The notes under the pieces were generated by a model. The model made no database searches. It had not been told where the DNA came from and worked only from the letters and a program-made list of their open reading frames with translations. From Ligula intestinalis (taxonomy: Eukaryota; Platyhelminthes; Cestoda; Diphyllobothriidea; Diphyllobothriidae), in the NCBI GenBank assembly GCA_036362985.1, contig JAYGXS010000002.1, positions 97,486,717 through 97,550,716 on the forward strand: DNA of 64,000 nt, in the 5' to 3' direction. A program made the position numbers and the translations under genes. Positions 41,354 through 53,200 of this stretch are shown here, in pieces; position 1 is the first letter of the stretch; each line of letters opens with the position of its first letter.

Positions 41354-41804
41354 ACTGAACCATGTAGACGTGTTGAAAACGGGTGTCGGGAAACGCGAAC
41401 GTGTTGGGGGGTGAAACGGTGTGTCGCTGGACCTTACTCTTTTGGCAGGCCACGTACTGGCTGGTCTTTGGCCAGACGAAATGGGCTGCGATGAGTCTGT
41501 GGCCGGCACGAACACCAGGGTGGGATAGCGAATGTAAGTGGTCGAAAATTACCTTCCAATAGGATAAGGGTACAACAGGACGAGGGGTACCTGTAGAACA
41601 ATCACGCACGATAGACCCTGGTGCCGCAGGTAGAGGAGCCTCGCGCAGCTGAAGCACAGAAGACGCAAGCATTTCAATGATGGGGTCATCAAGCACCTGC
41701 GCTTCCGCAAGCTTCGCCAGGTCTAACATGATGGTAAGAGCGTTGACCTCTGGACGAAACAAGGTATCATCAACAACATTTTCATCACCGCGGACATATC
41801 GTAT

Positions 41805-42990
41805 GTCAGTCAGTCAGTATATTTGAGGAAAAATAGGCTCGCGCCTTTGAACTCCTTATTTGTCACATCAAAATCTCAAGAATTATAAACAATGTTTACA
41901 AGTTTTCAGTCGGGAAAATATAGACAGTCACATGGTGCAGTGGTGTTTCAAGGTTAATTTGTCACATAGTTCACGTTGTGTTGTAGCATGTGTATATCAA
42001 TTCGGTGTTTGAATATCTCCATAGATTGGGACCCAACAATCGCCTCGGGAAGGTTATTCCACGGGTCAACGAAACGATTAGAGCAAAAATTCTTCCATAC
42101 ATCCAATCGTCCTTGGGGCACATACAATTTGAAACGATACCCCCGGAGATTAGTTTTAGTGGCGAGATGGAAGAAGTCATCACACATAAGAGCACAGTCA
42201 AAGCCACGCACGATACGGAATGTTTGTATCAAATCTCCGCGTAACTGTTATTAACTCAAAGGATAGAGATTAAGGTTATCTAGGTGGATCTCATATGGTA
42301 GTGAACCTTGGCCTCTTACTAATTTTGTTGCCCACAGCTGCACCCTCTCAAGTACGTTATAATCCTGCCACATCCACGGTCTTCAGGCTTGAATCGCGTA
42401 TTTAAGTTGTGTCCTTATGAAGGTACCGAAGATTTTCGAGAAACAGTCTTTATCAAAAGCTGTGAATGCCCGCTTGATGGCGTACAGCATTAAAGTTGCA
42501 ATTTTAGCCACCTTGCAAAATTGTATAGAAGGTTCGAAATTGTCTGCCATCCAGATGCCGAGATCCTTCTGTATTTCTGGTTCTTGCAGTGGGATTCCGT
42601 TCAGATGGAAGGGTTGCGCATAAGGCACCGCATTTTGATTTCCCAGGCGCAGTAGAGTGCATTTGTTCGAATTAAAGGACAGCAGCCATCTATGCGACCA
42701 ATCGTTTAATCGGCAAAAAAAATTTCCTGAAAGTTATCTTCATCGGCAGCACACCTGATGACCCTCCACATTTTTGCATCATCTGCAAACATGGCACAAT
42801 CGCAGTATAATTCCTGTACACAATCATTAAAAAAACAAGAGAAAGAGGGTGGGTCCGCGTACTGAACCTTGAGGGACTCCACACTCGATGACTGTCGGCC
42901 CTGATTGTTGTCGTCCTACACACACCGTTTGGGAACGATCAGATAGAAAATTCTCAATCCACGTTAGAAGTCTGCCTCCGATACCCATAC
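41805..42990 (-). mobile_element. CR1-type non-LTR retrotransposon, 5'-truncated in RT
   Basis: Minus strand from 42980: GIGGRLLTWIENFLSDRSQT, CGVPQGSVRGP, CAMFADDAKMWRVIR (palm C), RWLLSFNSNKCTLLRLG, EIQKDLGIWMADNFEPSIQF, CFSKIFGTFIRTQLKYAIQA, a stop, then TFRIVRGFDCALMCDDFFHL and NRFVDPWNNLPEAIVG, ending VNYVTN. The 3' end is an (ACTG)n tail at 41805-41820. A frameshift at about 42840 and stops near 42383 and 42240 make it inactive. Sister copy: 50272-51000. Confidence 0.82.
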
Positions 42991-42999
42991 ACTAAGTGC

Positions 43000-43200
43000 G
43001 CGCTTCAAATTGCGGTTTAAATTTCTCGTCCTTCGTGGGAAATATTATTTTCGGGATTTCGGTTCACCTAGCCCTCTGGCGGACTTTCGTTGTTAGCTAT
43101 TGGATTCACTTTCGCAATAACTCCAGCCTCAGAAGACACGACAGGACATTAGTCAAAACGAGCATCATCTCCGTCACTGCCTTCTGTCAACAATTCTCCC
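43000..43200 (-). repeat. Possible PLE-type noncoding end
   Basis: Minus strand TTCTGAGGCTGGAGTTATTG, CGAAAGTGAATCC and GAACCGAAATCCCGAAA recall the noncoding ends of PLEs (a CTGAxG..GCGAAAG core). A related stretch (TTTCGGGATTTCACACTTC) lies at about 57020-57140. Weak. Confidence 0.25.
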
Positions 43201-43349
43201 GGATTCCAGCTCTCTACAAACGGCTGAGTCGTTTCAATAACCTTTTTCATACAGTTGAACGTTTTATACTTATTGCATAGAGCTTTAATATCGTTTATCG
43301 TCAGTCTGATCTATTATGGGAGACAAAAATAAACGTGTAGATCAGCTTG

Positions 43350-43435
43350 TAAAAGGTGCGGCGCGAGAGGGACTCGAACCCAAAAGCTGTCGTTCGTCGA
43401 TATCAGTCGTTACCCTGTGGGCTCTTGGCCCTACT
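43350..43435 (-). repeat. tRNA-like SINE fragment
   Basis: Minus strand: GCCCACAGGGTAACGACTGA, GACAGCTTTTGGGTTCGAGT and CCCTCTCGCGCC. The B box GGGTTCGAGTCCC is perfect; the A box is damaged. Not a functional tRNA. Confidence 0.45.
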
Positions 43436-44036
43436 TACGTGTTGTTTAAATTTATCAATAACCAAGTTTGTAAAAACTAAATACAACACTTTGTTTCACA
43501 CTTTCGGTTTTGACGCGTGCTAGCAACTATATTGCTAATCACTCTCCACAGCTCAATTCCCTCCTCACCTGCCGCTGTTTATTTTGCCCTTCAACGACAC
43601 CTCTCTGGTGATCACTCTCGGGCTCCAGGAGAATCCAGCGACAAGTTGCAAACGAGTTTCCTCCCCATTTTGCAACTCACAGCCCAACGAACTTGGATCC
43701 AGTCCTCGCAGAGTTATCCTTTGGCAAGTCGACTACTTAACTACTGCCGACTAGGATCGTGAAGGATCTAAGTGAGTTGTATCATTTCTAATCTTCATCG
43801 TCAATCTCTTTACTGGACTTTACAACTTTTCCACTAGAATAGTCTGGCAAATCCCTTATTAGCAGTAAGTCTACCCTCGAAAGTTTTCATCGCGTAATTG
43901 CTAAGACGTTTTATATATTTGTAGCGATAAAACCACTACAACCCCTACACCATCAGCGTCGACTGCTGACTCTAATTTAATTTGGTTTAAAACTCCTAGT
44001 CGCAATTTTGAGGGCAGAAGTCGCAAGATTGATGCG

Positions 44037-45478
44037 ATGAAATCACCCCCCGCTAAAAGGGCTAAAAGTCTCTCGAGTTCAGTAGACTCAATTTACGAAC
44101 ACCAAGTTGAGCGTCTTATCAACACCTCCACGAAGACACAGGATGACAGCAATCAAAATCGGTTAATAACAGTCAAAAAGCAATCCACTTTATTATTTGA
44201 TTCATTAACGGTCTGTTGTGGAAAGATTGTGCCAGAAAAAATTGAAACTATGTGCGATACAGCTTTGGAAGACGGGAAAGAATTTTCGCCAGTGCCTGCA
44301 TTCGAAATCCCGACATCATCGCAACAAGAAAAAAAAATTTACGCCACCGCTCGGATTCGAACCCTGGATCCCCGCGTAGAAGTCGAACGCCTACCCAACT
44401 TCGCCATCAAAGGATGCTCCGAAGGTTTCCAAATTCCCTTACTAACTACGGAAACTCGATCTAGAAGTTCTTCGAAATCTCCTCCTGCCAAGCGAACTAA
44501 AAGTCGTAAAAGTTTAAGGGATGTTACTCATGAAGATGAAGCCTCCGTATCATATTTTACCCTTTTGAACAAATTTACAAACCTTGAGAAGGTAGTTAAT
44601 AGTCTTAGAGTGGAGATGGAGGAGCTGAAAAATTTTTCTTTATTTCTCCCTCGTGAGGAAAAACCGGCGATGCGTGAACTTGAGCAAGGAAACCTAACGT
44701 ACGGAGAAACAAAATCCCTCGCCAAAGTGTCTGATCACAAAAATGATCCGGCAGCCAGGGTGCTTGACGGAGTTGGTAGTCTGCCATGGACAGGGGAAAC
44801 GGTGAACCCACTGGCTTCCAAGAGAACGAAGAAGCGCTCTCGGGCTCCCAAAAAAGGCCAACCAAGCCCAAGTGCTTATATAAGTTGGCCGAGATTGAGC
44901 ACAAGCCAAACAAAAAGGGCACCTTCGCAGGCCCAAACGAACAAGAGCGCTGAACCTCGAAGCGAATATGTCCTAACAACCCTAGAGAAGCAGAAGGGGA
45001 CGACAGTCGGAAGGTGAGTACCACTCGTATAAACTGCATAGTCATAAAAGGCATGACAGAAGGTACTTCCGATACCCCGAAATCAAGATTAGAAGAAGAC
45101 AGGAAGTTATTTAAAGAATATCTGAAATTTCTCCTAAAGGGTAAGGAGAAAGTCCAAGTTCTAACGGCATTCCGAATGGGCCGTATAACAGACTCAAAAG
45201 ATGAACAACGCCAACCAAGAACGTTGAAGGTTGTTCTGAAGAGTGAGGCTGAGGTCCAGCTATTTTTAAGCAGGAAACCAATACTTAGATACTCACACCC
45301 GATGGTTTTTTTTCAGCGGGATTTTTCCCCCGCGGAGCTGGAGAAATGGAGATTGCTAAAAGTAGAACTCCACAGAAGATGCGAACTCGGCGAGAGCAAT
45401 CTTCGAATTCTGAAAGGAAAGATCGTACATGTCCCGAGGTCACTCCTCTGGAGAAAGCCGAAAACACTAACAGCCTAG
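44037..45478 (+). CDS. CR1 ORF1 protein (RNA-binding/chaperone type), one frameshift
   Basis: The first frame, 44037-45017, is basic and low-complexity (KSPPAKRAKS appears at both ends of the N-terminal part: 44040 and again SKSPPAKRTKSRKS at 44476). A predicted coiled coil follows: TLLNKFTNLEKVVNSLRVEM and EELKNF (about 44560-44635). A -1 shift near 45010 leads into the second frame to 45478: TTRINCIVIKGMTEG, RRM-like, then TLKVVLKSEAEVQLFLSRKP and CELGESNLRILKGKIVHVPR, a C-terminal domain shared with the ORF1 ends at 40207 and 53041 minus. Known role of such ORF1 proteins: bind element RNA and act as chaperone. Residues 102-129 are encoded by a sequence that reads as a tRNA on the other strand. 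Confidence 0.75.
44342..44425 (-). repeat. tRNA-Arg-like sequence antisense inside CR1 ORF1
   Basis: On the minus strand GATGGCGAAGTTGGGTAGGC holds a perfect A box (TGGCGAAGTTGG, 44406-44395), then GTTCGACTTCTACGCGGGGA with an Arg(TCT)-like anticodon arm, then B box GGTTCGAATCC (44363-44353). The spacing is tRNA-like. In the sense direction it is open and codes part of ORF1. Confidence 0.6.
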
Positions 45479-45483
45479 TCAGG

Positions 45484-48445
45484 ATGGACAACAGTCCGTC
45501 TCCATCAGCACCGACAGCTCTCTGCATGCAATCTCACGCAAGAGGCAACCGCCTGCATAAAGTGGTGAATAAGTCTACATTGAGCTTTCTTTACACTAAT
45601 GCCCAAAGTCTTCCCTCAAAAATTGATGAACTCAAGGCAGTACTTTCGGAGCTGAAGCCTGATGTAGTTGCCATAACGGAAACATGGCTAAAAGCAGAAA
45701 TCGCAAATTCGGAGATTTCGATTCCAGCATACCAGCTTTTCCGCAAAGACCGCCAAAACCGACAAGGAGGTGGGGTTGTCGTGTATGTCATAACTGAAAT
45801 CTCTGTTGTAGAAAGAGAACACACTCTAGCCCTGGAGTATGAGTCCGTCTAGTTAAAGATCAAGAAGGCGAATTCACAGAACCTTGAATTCCTGGCCGTT
45901 TACCAGCCACCAAACATTCTGAGAGGAGCCGACGACTCGCTCCTTGGTCTGGTGAAAGAAGCTGCTAGCCACCAGGAGGTACTTATCGCTGGTGACTTCA
46001 ACGCCCCTGCAATTGAATGGAACAACCTGACAGTTGGGGCGGCGTCAACTTCCTTTAGTTCCAAATTAATTGATCTCACGCTTGACATGTCTCTAGTTCA
46101 GAACGTTAAGGGCATAACCAGATTTCGAGAAAACCAGCGGGCTACTTTTTTGGATCTCATTTTCACGAAGGATTCGTCCTACATAGATGAAGTGCATTCA
46201 AGTGCTCCGCTCGGTAAGAGTGATCATACGACGCTAATGTGGGATTACTCACTCCATACTCAACGGCTGAGGAAGACGGAGGACCAGCCAAACATATGGA
46301 ATGCAGATTTCAATTCAATGAAGAATGCACTATCGACCGTGAATCGGGACTGCCTACTCAAGTGGATCCGAAGGAGGATTGGAGATCACTCAAGAGGGTT
46401 GCATTATATCTGCTTAAGCGCTTTTGTCCGGTCAAGGTACACAAGATGACTAGTCGTCCTGCCTGGTTGACGAGAGACCTTAAAAGGCAACTGAAGAAGA
46501 AGAATAGGAAATGGAAGTCATTCAGGAAAACTGGGTGGCCAGTACACCTCGAGGAATTCCGACGCCAAAGAAATGCAGTAAAAAATCAATTCGCCAGGCC
46601 AGGAAAAACTATGAATCAAGAATCCTCCAACAGGCCGAAAAAAAGCCCAAAATTCTATTCCGCTATATTAACAGTAGATTAAAAAACAAGGATCCTGTCG
46701 CAGTACTTAAGAATGATGATGGCGGAGAAGTCGTTGAGAATGACGAGAAAGCCGAGTACTGTAGCCGGTTCTTTGCCTCGGTATTCACTAGGGAAACCGA
46801 GCTTCATTTTGATAATGCCAACAGTGCTGTTGAAAACGCCGGTCCAGCACTTCATTCTCTACTATTTCCAACATCTGTAGTTGAGAGGGAGCTGCAGAGC
46901 CTCAAAGAAGCAAAGTCATCCGGTCCAGACAATATACCAGCCAAGTTCTTGAAAGAATTGGCAAGCGAACTCTCAGAGCCCCTAGCACATATCTTTCGTT
47001 CTTCATTTGAACTAGGAAAACTGCCATCCGAATGGAAAATGGCAAATATCTACCCGATATACAAGGGCGGAGCCCGAACGAAGGTCAACAATTACCGGCC
47101 CGTCAGCCTAACTTGCATTTGCTGTAAGGTGATGGAAACTATAATTAAGAAGACGACAATGGAGTTCTTGGAGGAGAAAAACCTACTGTTAGGGCTCCAA
47201 CATGGCTTCAGAAAGAACCATTCTTGCCTTTCCAACCTTCTACTCTCCACTGAGCAGTGGACTCGCGCACTAGATGAAGATGGTAAAGTTGACGTCATCT
47301 ATATGGACTTCAAGAAGGCATTCGACAGCGTTACACATAAGCGTCTAATGTATAAATTGTCAGAAATTGGCATCAGAGGAAACCTGCTGGCATGGATCAC
47401 AGATTTTCTCACAGGGCAATCGCAAACTGCAAGCATCGGTGACTCAAAGTCAAACCCTACATCTGTTCTGAGTGGCGTCCCCCAAGGCTCTGTCTTAGGG
47501 CCGCTGCTCTTCCTTATCTATATCAACGACTGTGTCAACCACCTGGGTTGCAGCGCTATCATGTTTGCCGACGACGTCAAACTCTGGAGAGCCATCAGGT
47601 CTGACGCCGATAGGAAAGCGCTTCAAGAGAGTCTCAATCGACTTAGCTGCTGGTCTGCTCGTTGGCTTTTAAACTTCAACATTAGTAAGTGTGTGGTTTT
47701 AAGACTCCGTACTAGAAGGACTGATGGGGAGAACGATTCCTTCCAATACCTCCTCGATGGGCACCCGCTTTCAAATGTGAACGAACAAAAGGATCTCGGT
47801 GTTCTAATAAATTCCTCACTTAAACCATCTACTCAATGTGTAAAGGCAGCTAAACGCGCGACACAGGTGCTGTTTGTGATTAGGCGGGGATTCGTCAACA
47901 TTGACAAGGAGGTCTTCAGGAAAACCTACGGAGTGTTTGTTCGGTCCCACTTGGAGTATGCTGTTCAGGCCTGGCGTCCATGGTTCAAGAAGGATGACCT
48001 GCACCTGGAACGAGTGCAGGCGAGGGCTACGAAGATGGTCAAGAATCTTGGTCATCTGCCTTATGAAGACAGACTGACCGAACTTGATCTTTTCCCTCTC
48101 AATTATAGGCAACTCCGCGGGGACCTCATACAAACCTACCGTATTGTTAGAGGCAAAGACTGCGCCCTAGAATTTGAGGATTTCTTCGAATTGGCTCGGA
48201 CTGACCATCTGCGAGGTCATCCTTCTAAACTACAGAGGAAACCGGCCCGTATCGACGTTCGACGAAACGCCTTCTCTCAGAGGGTCATTGGAGCGTGGAA
48301 CGGACTCCAAGAAGATGTGATCCTCTCAGATACTGTTGACATTTTTAAACACAAACTTGATTCTCATTTGCTGAGAAACTGTGGCAGATATAATGAACAA
48401 AGTGTCAGTAGCAGCACCTTGCAACTGGCTCACACTTATCGCTGA
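45484..48445 (+). pseudogene. CR1 ORF2: AP endonuclease and reverse transcriptase, nearly intact
   Basis: Probable start at 45484 (MDNSPSPSAP). Endonuclease: LYTNAQSLPSKIDELKAVLS, VVAITETWLKAE, a TAG at 45850 where a tryptophan codon would fit, LAVYQPPNI, LIAGDFNAPAIEWNN, FLDLIFTKDSS, LGKSDHTTLMWDYSL. Two frameshifts in the linker (about 46400, 46575). RT open to 48445: SSGPDNIPAKFLKEL, WKMANIYPIYKGG, NNYRPVSLTCICCKVME, QHGFRKNHSCLSNLL, VIYMDFKKAFDSV (palm A), SGVPQGSVLGPLLFLIYIND, IMFADDVKLWRA (palm C, DD), QKDLGVLINSSLKPS, then the C-terminal domain AWRPWFKKDDLHLERVQARA and RVIGAWNGLQEDV. All catalytic residues are present. Confidence 0.88.
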
Positions 48446-48565
48446 TGTTAAGCCTACACTTGTATATTTGTATTATGTACTATTGTTACGGTGGACCTAT
48501 TATGCGATTTTGGTTATGAACAGGGAGCTCAAGGGCGAAAGCTTTCTTCCCTTAATAAAGTGACT

Positions 48566-49990
48566 TAAAGTCTCAACCAATGCAGGAGAAATTGCTGTAG
48601 AACACGGTCGAAGGCCTTCCGGAAATCAATGTAGGCTGCATGTACGGTTTCTTTTGCATCAATTGCCCTTGTCCAGCTTTGCATCGTATAAAGTAAGTTT
48701 ATTAAACATGACCTTCCCCTACGAAATCCAAATTGCGCATTCGAAAATATATTGTGAGTTTCACAATATATCATCAATTGCTTCTTGATGATCTTCTCCA
48801 TTTCTTTACGGCATGTAGAGGTCAGACTCACGGGTCTGTAGTTATTCGCAGATGCACGACTACCGCTTTTTTAAAGCAGTGTTATATTCGCTAATTTCCA
48901 GTCCGGAGGATGCATTCCAGTATCAAACTATTTCTGGCACACCAGTGAAAGGGGTGTAGCTAGCTCCCTAGTAAGTTTTTGAGCAATTTGGCAGAAATTT
49001 CATATGGACTTGGAGATTAAGATTCCTTCAAGCTTTTTAGCTCTTAAAAAATCTTCTCTTCTTCAATAAAAATATCTCCAATATTTGGTGCTTCCACGAC
49101 CTTGTCAACAGTTGCGACGAAGGGAGGTTCTATGGTGAAGACCGACTGAAAAAAACTCAGCAAAATGTTCTGCTTTGTTTTTACAGTCGGAGATTTTGTG
49201 GCTATCATCATTTTGCATAGCAGGAATCAGGTTCCTTTTACGTGTGCTTTTCCGCGAATAACTGTATAGCAAGTTTGGATTATTGACAGCTCGACGAAGT
49301 AGATCGCTCTAAAAGTCACGTTGTGCTTTGAAAGCCATTTTTTTACCTTGTTCCGCTAGATTTTGCACTGTTCAAAATCTTTGTTGCGACTTATGATGGA
49401 AAACTTCTTCCAAAGCTTTCTTTTTTATTGATCGCTCTTTTGATAGTTCTGTTCAGCCATGAAGGTCGGCTTGATACCTTGGGCACTGAAAGTGGACAAT
49501 GACTGCGCATTTGCTGCAACAACCGCTCCTTAAATGTATTCCAGTCCTCAGTGACATCCCCGGAGAAAAGAAGACCTTAGTCTATTTGTGATGCCTCTAC
49601 TCTCATTTTTGAGAAGTCACCTCGACATACATTCGGTCTTGGTTCATCTATCGTAGGGGGTAACGAGTAAAGACTATAGTCCCACGAAAGTACGGCGTGA
49701 TCACTTCGACCCAGTGGAGGTAGGCAGCATACCTCGTCTATAGTGTCGGGAGCTTCGTGAAGACTTGATCTTAACAACTAGCCTGTTACCCTCCACGTGC
49801 TCTAAATGAAACTAGGACGTGTTGTGTGAGAAGGGCCTCATGTGTTGTTTTTAGCAGATGGTAATCGAAGGTATTTTTAGAACAATTGGCCCGCAAATTG
49901 TTCCAACATATGCTGGGCGCATTGAAGTCCCCCATGAGTACAACATCAGGTCGACTTTTTATCTCCTTTATGCACACCAATATACGCGTA
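48566..49990 (-). mobile_element. CR1-type element, endonuclease to mid-RT fragment
   Basis: Minus strand: VCIKEIKSRPDVVLMGDFNA, PSICWNNLRANCSKNTFDYH (AP endonuclease), LPPLGRSDHAVLSWDYSL, a decayed linker, and at 48831-48565 MSLTSTCRKEMEKIIKKQLM, FSNAQFGFRRGRSCLINLLY and AAYIDFRKAFDRVLQ (palm A). It stops right there, abutting the 3' end of the plus-strand CR1 at 48565. Several stops. It is closely related to the copy at 50272-53440. Confidence 0.75.
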
Positions 49991-49993
49991 GGT

Positions 49994-50262
49994 TCCGTTT
50001 GTACTATCGTAGATAAGCTGTCTCCAGGTTACGCAATATATGAGATTTCGTGCCCGAACATGTACTCGAAAGGACGTTTTGTGTTCAGCAGTGTGGGCTT
50101 TATCAAGCAAATATTTAGCAATGGCTGGAGGTGGAGTTAGACTGTGCTGTTTTAATAGCCATCTTGGCAGGCGTTCTTTGGCTCTAACTGACAATTTTCT
50201 TTGCATTTACCGAACTTACATACTGCATCCACAAGTGCAGTGGCATGAATACATACATTAAC
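49994..50262 (-). mobile_element. Penelope-like element, GIY-YIG nuclease fragment
   Basis: Minus strand: CMYSCHCTCGC, LSVRAKERLPRWLLKQHS, AIAKYLLDKAHTAEHKTSFR and VHVRARN align with the nuclease at 32586-32951 (CVYEFTCTCRC, TRAAEHFPSWLLKQE, HSVDTNTSFRVLVRARTN). The catalytic tyrosine stretch is decayed. It separates two CR1 fragments. Confidence 0.7.
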
Positions 50263-50271
50263 CGTAGATCC

Positions 50272-53200
50272 TCAGTCAGTTAGTATATTTGAGGGCCAAT
50301 ATAGGCTTGCGCCGTTGAACGCGATATTTTTCACATCAAAATCGCAAGAGTTATGAACAATGTTAACACGTTTAACGTAAGTAAAATATAGACCGTCACA
50401 TGGTGCAGTGGTGTTTCGCAGCTTATTTGTCACATAGTTTACCTTTTGCTGCAGCGCATGCATATCAAGGTGGTGTTTGAAAATCTCCACACATTGGGAC
50501 TTAACCATTAAAAACGGGAATGTTATTCCACGGGTTCACGACCTGATTAGAAATAGAAACGTTCCTCACGTCCAGTCGTCCTTGGGACACATACAGTTTG
50601 AAGGGATGTCTCCGTAGATTAGTTGTAGTGGCAAGTTGGAAAAAGTCGTCACACATGAGAGCGCAGTCCAAGCCAAGCACGGTACAAAAAATTTGTATTA
50701 AATCTGCACGTTACTGCCTATAACTCAGAGGATAGTGATGCAGGTTATTTTGGCGGATCTCATATTTAACTGAACCTTAGCCTCTTAGTAATTGTGTTGC
50801 CTGCCGCTTATATTTTTGAAGTAGGTCATAATCCTGCCAAACTCACCGTCTCCAGATTTGAATCGCGTATTCAGGATGTGGACTTATGAAGGTACCGAAG
50901 ATTTTCGAAAAACAGCCTTCATCAAAAACCATAAATACTCGCTTGATAGCGTACAACATTGAAGTTGCAGTTTTAGCGGTATAACAACATTGTGTGGACG
51001 GTTTGAGGTTGATTTTCATCCAGATGTTGATATCTTTCTGTATTTCTGTCGGTTGGAAATTTCCAATTTTGAGGAAGCACTACAGCATCAAACGATTTCT
51101 AGCACATAAAGGAAAACGGTTAAGCCAGTTCTCTACCATGCTTCGAACAAAATATCGTCAATATATGGTGCTCCCGTAAACTCGTTAACAGTTGTCACGC
51201 AGACAGGGTCAATGGTGAAATCTGACTAAAAGAACTCAGCCAAATATTATGCTTTGTTTTCACAGTTGGATATTTCGAGGCCACCATCATTTTGCACAAC
51301 AGAAATAAGGTCCGTTTTCGTGTGCACTTTTCCTTACATAAATTTATAGCATATGTGTGCTTTTGTCAGCTCGAAAAATTAAATCGCTCTCAAAGTCCAG
51401 TCTTCCCTTGAAACCCATTTTACCATTGTTCCGCTGCATTTTGTACTGTTTAAAATCCTCTTTGCAGCTTTTCTTGCAAAGCGTCTTCCAAAGCTTTCCT
51501 TTTTATTATTGATCTCTCTTTTGAGATCTCTTTTAAGCTATTGAGATCAACTATATATTTTAGGCAACAAAATTGAAAATGAAAGCAAAGTAGATCCAAC
51601 AACTACTTCTTGAATGTTTTTAAGTCCTTAGTGACATCATCGGAGAAAAGAAGACCCCAGTCTATTTTTAATGCCTCTACTCTCACTTGAGAGAAGTCGC
51701 CTCGCCATATATTCGACCTTTGTTCGTCTACTGTAGGGGATGCCGAATAAAGATCATAATCTCTCGAAAGTACAGCGTGGAGGTATGCAGCATACCTCGT
51801 CTATACTGCGTTTGTGTGTGTCGTAGCCCATAGTTGGATCAGGAATCCCCGCCGGAATCTAAACTGGGAGTAGTTGGGAGACGAAGAAAAGCCGTGACCT
51901 CGACCGGCTTCAGCCACAGGTCCGCGGGAGTGAGATGGGTGCCTGGCCGAGAGCTGCAGGCGAACAGATGACGGTAGTCATGCGGCGAGACGCCGCAGTC
52001 GGGACAGCAGTCGTGTATGGATGAGTCGAGCCGGTGCTGGTACTGGCGAAGTCGCATGCAGTTGCCACTGCGTAGCTGCGCCAGGATACAGCGAGTGACC
52101 CTCGGGAGATGTCGTTCCGAGGCCGCAATCGGAGGTGGATAGCCACCCAAAAGGACCAGGGGACGACTATCTCGTTTCTCCTTGACAACGACCCTCTGGT
52201 GGAGACGCTGGAAGCCTGTCTTGGTGGCAGAGCTATCAACAAGTAGATCCGCGAGAGACGAGGCAACAGCTTCCTTGTAAAGTACTCGAATAGACGGCCG
52301 GACGTTGCGGCAGGGCTCGGGGGCGGTGCAACGGTGATGATTGGGATGGCCGGGTTGCGAGACACTCCACAGAACTGCTAGCTAAGGAGAGTGTTGTGAT
52401 GCTTGGTGAAGACAATATATAAACAACTATCACATTGCCCTCCACTTGCTCTAGTTGGAACAAGGACGCGTTGTGTGAGAAGAGCCTCATGTGTTGTTTT
52501 AAGAAGATGGTGATAAAACGCACTCTAAGAATAATTCGTCCACAAATCGTTCCAAGTTATGCTGGGCGCATTGAATTCACCCATGCGTACAACATCAGGT
52601 CCATTCCGTATCTCCTTTATGCACACTAGTACACACGCATCTGTATCAGTGTCTGTCAGTGGTGGTCGGTAGTTGGTCACGGCTTCCAAGGGCTGCGACC
52701 CCGTGCCTTAATTGTCAGCCAAATAGCCTCCATACCATGGGTAATACTTCCAGGCCTCTCGCATACATTTAATTCGTTCTTAACATACAGAGAAACTCCT
52801 TTACCCGGACATTCCAGTCGGTCTTGTCTAAGTAGTTGGTATCCGCATAGTGCCACTTCTGAATCACAGATGCTCTGTGTCAGCCAGGTTTCTGTTATCG
52901 CTGTAACATCAGGGGACCCATTGGCTACCTGTATTCGAAGTTTATCAAAGTTCGAGAATAAACTCTAGGCGTTAGTATACAGAAACTTTAGCCGACAAGA
53001 CTCCGCAGTGTCCAGTGCGTTTGGGTGCGATTTGCCAGTACTACTGGATCGCAGCCGTCATCAAGATTGACTGCTTCCACAGCACTATGGTAGTTTTCTG
53101 TATTATTTGGTCCCTAAGATAGCCAGATTGCTCTCTCCAGCGCTCTTTCACCCCCGTAGTTCCACCACCAATACTCGGCGTTTCTGACGTTCCGCTGAAA

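Larger units (their letters stand above)
40381..41804 (-). mobile_element. Ty3/gypsy pol remnant: RNase H end and integrase
   Basis: Minus strand from 41804: RYVRGDENVVDDTLFRPEVN (RNase H-integrase link), HLHSLSHPGVRAGHRLIAA and VACQKSKVQRHTVSPPNTFA (integrase zinc finger, one cysteine lost), RFQHVYM, then after a ~275 bp insertion VGPLPPSRGFPRILTAVDCF and TRWPIAVPISDS (first catalytic D), TLTTDRGS (second D), AYHSASIGFMKRLYRQLKSA, LGIRSAVKRDIQCTAADLVC and the chromatin-end piece DGPFKVLERKNKYFVIQRAD. The catalytic glutamate expected in the GxxER segment is replaced (MKR), so integrase is dead; a stop follows the second D as well. It is cut at 40380 by the CR1 5' end and at 41804 by the tail of another CR1. 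Confidence 0.88.
43557..48565 (+). mobile_element. CR1-type non-LTR retrotransposon, nearly full length
   Basis: The 5' end is set at about 43557 by the shared boundary with the 5' fragment at 36093. Order: 5' UTR (480 bp), ORF1 (44037-45478, one frameshift), ORF2 with AP endonuclease and RT (45484-48445), 3' UTR of about 120 bp ending TTAATAAAGTGACTTAAAG. It is the most complete mobile element in the window. ORF2 carries one nonsense codon (45850) and two frameshifts (about 46400 and 46575), so it cannot move by itself now, but the RT core is open for 620 codons, so it has been active recently compared with the other copies. Confidence 0.9.

Noticed and set aside
44605..45054. 149-codon minus frame inside CR1 ORF1
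   Set aside because: Antisense shadow of ORF1; the sense frame carries the conserved domain.
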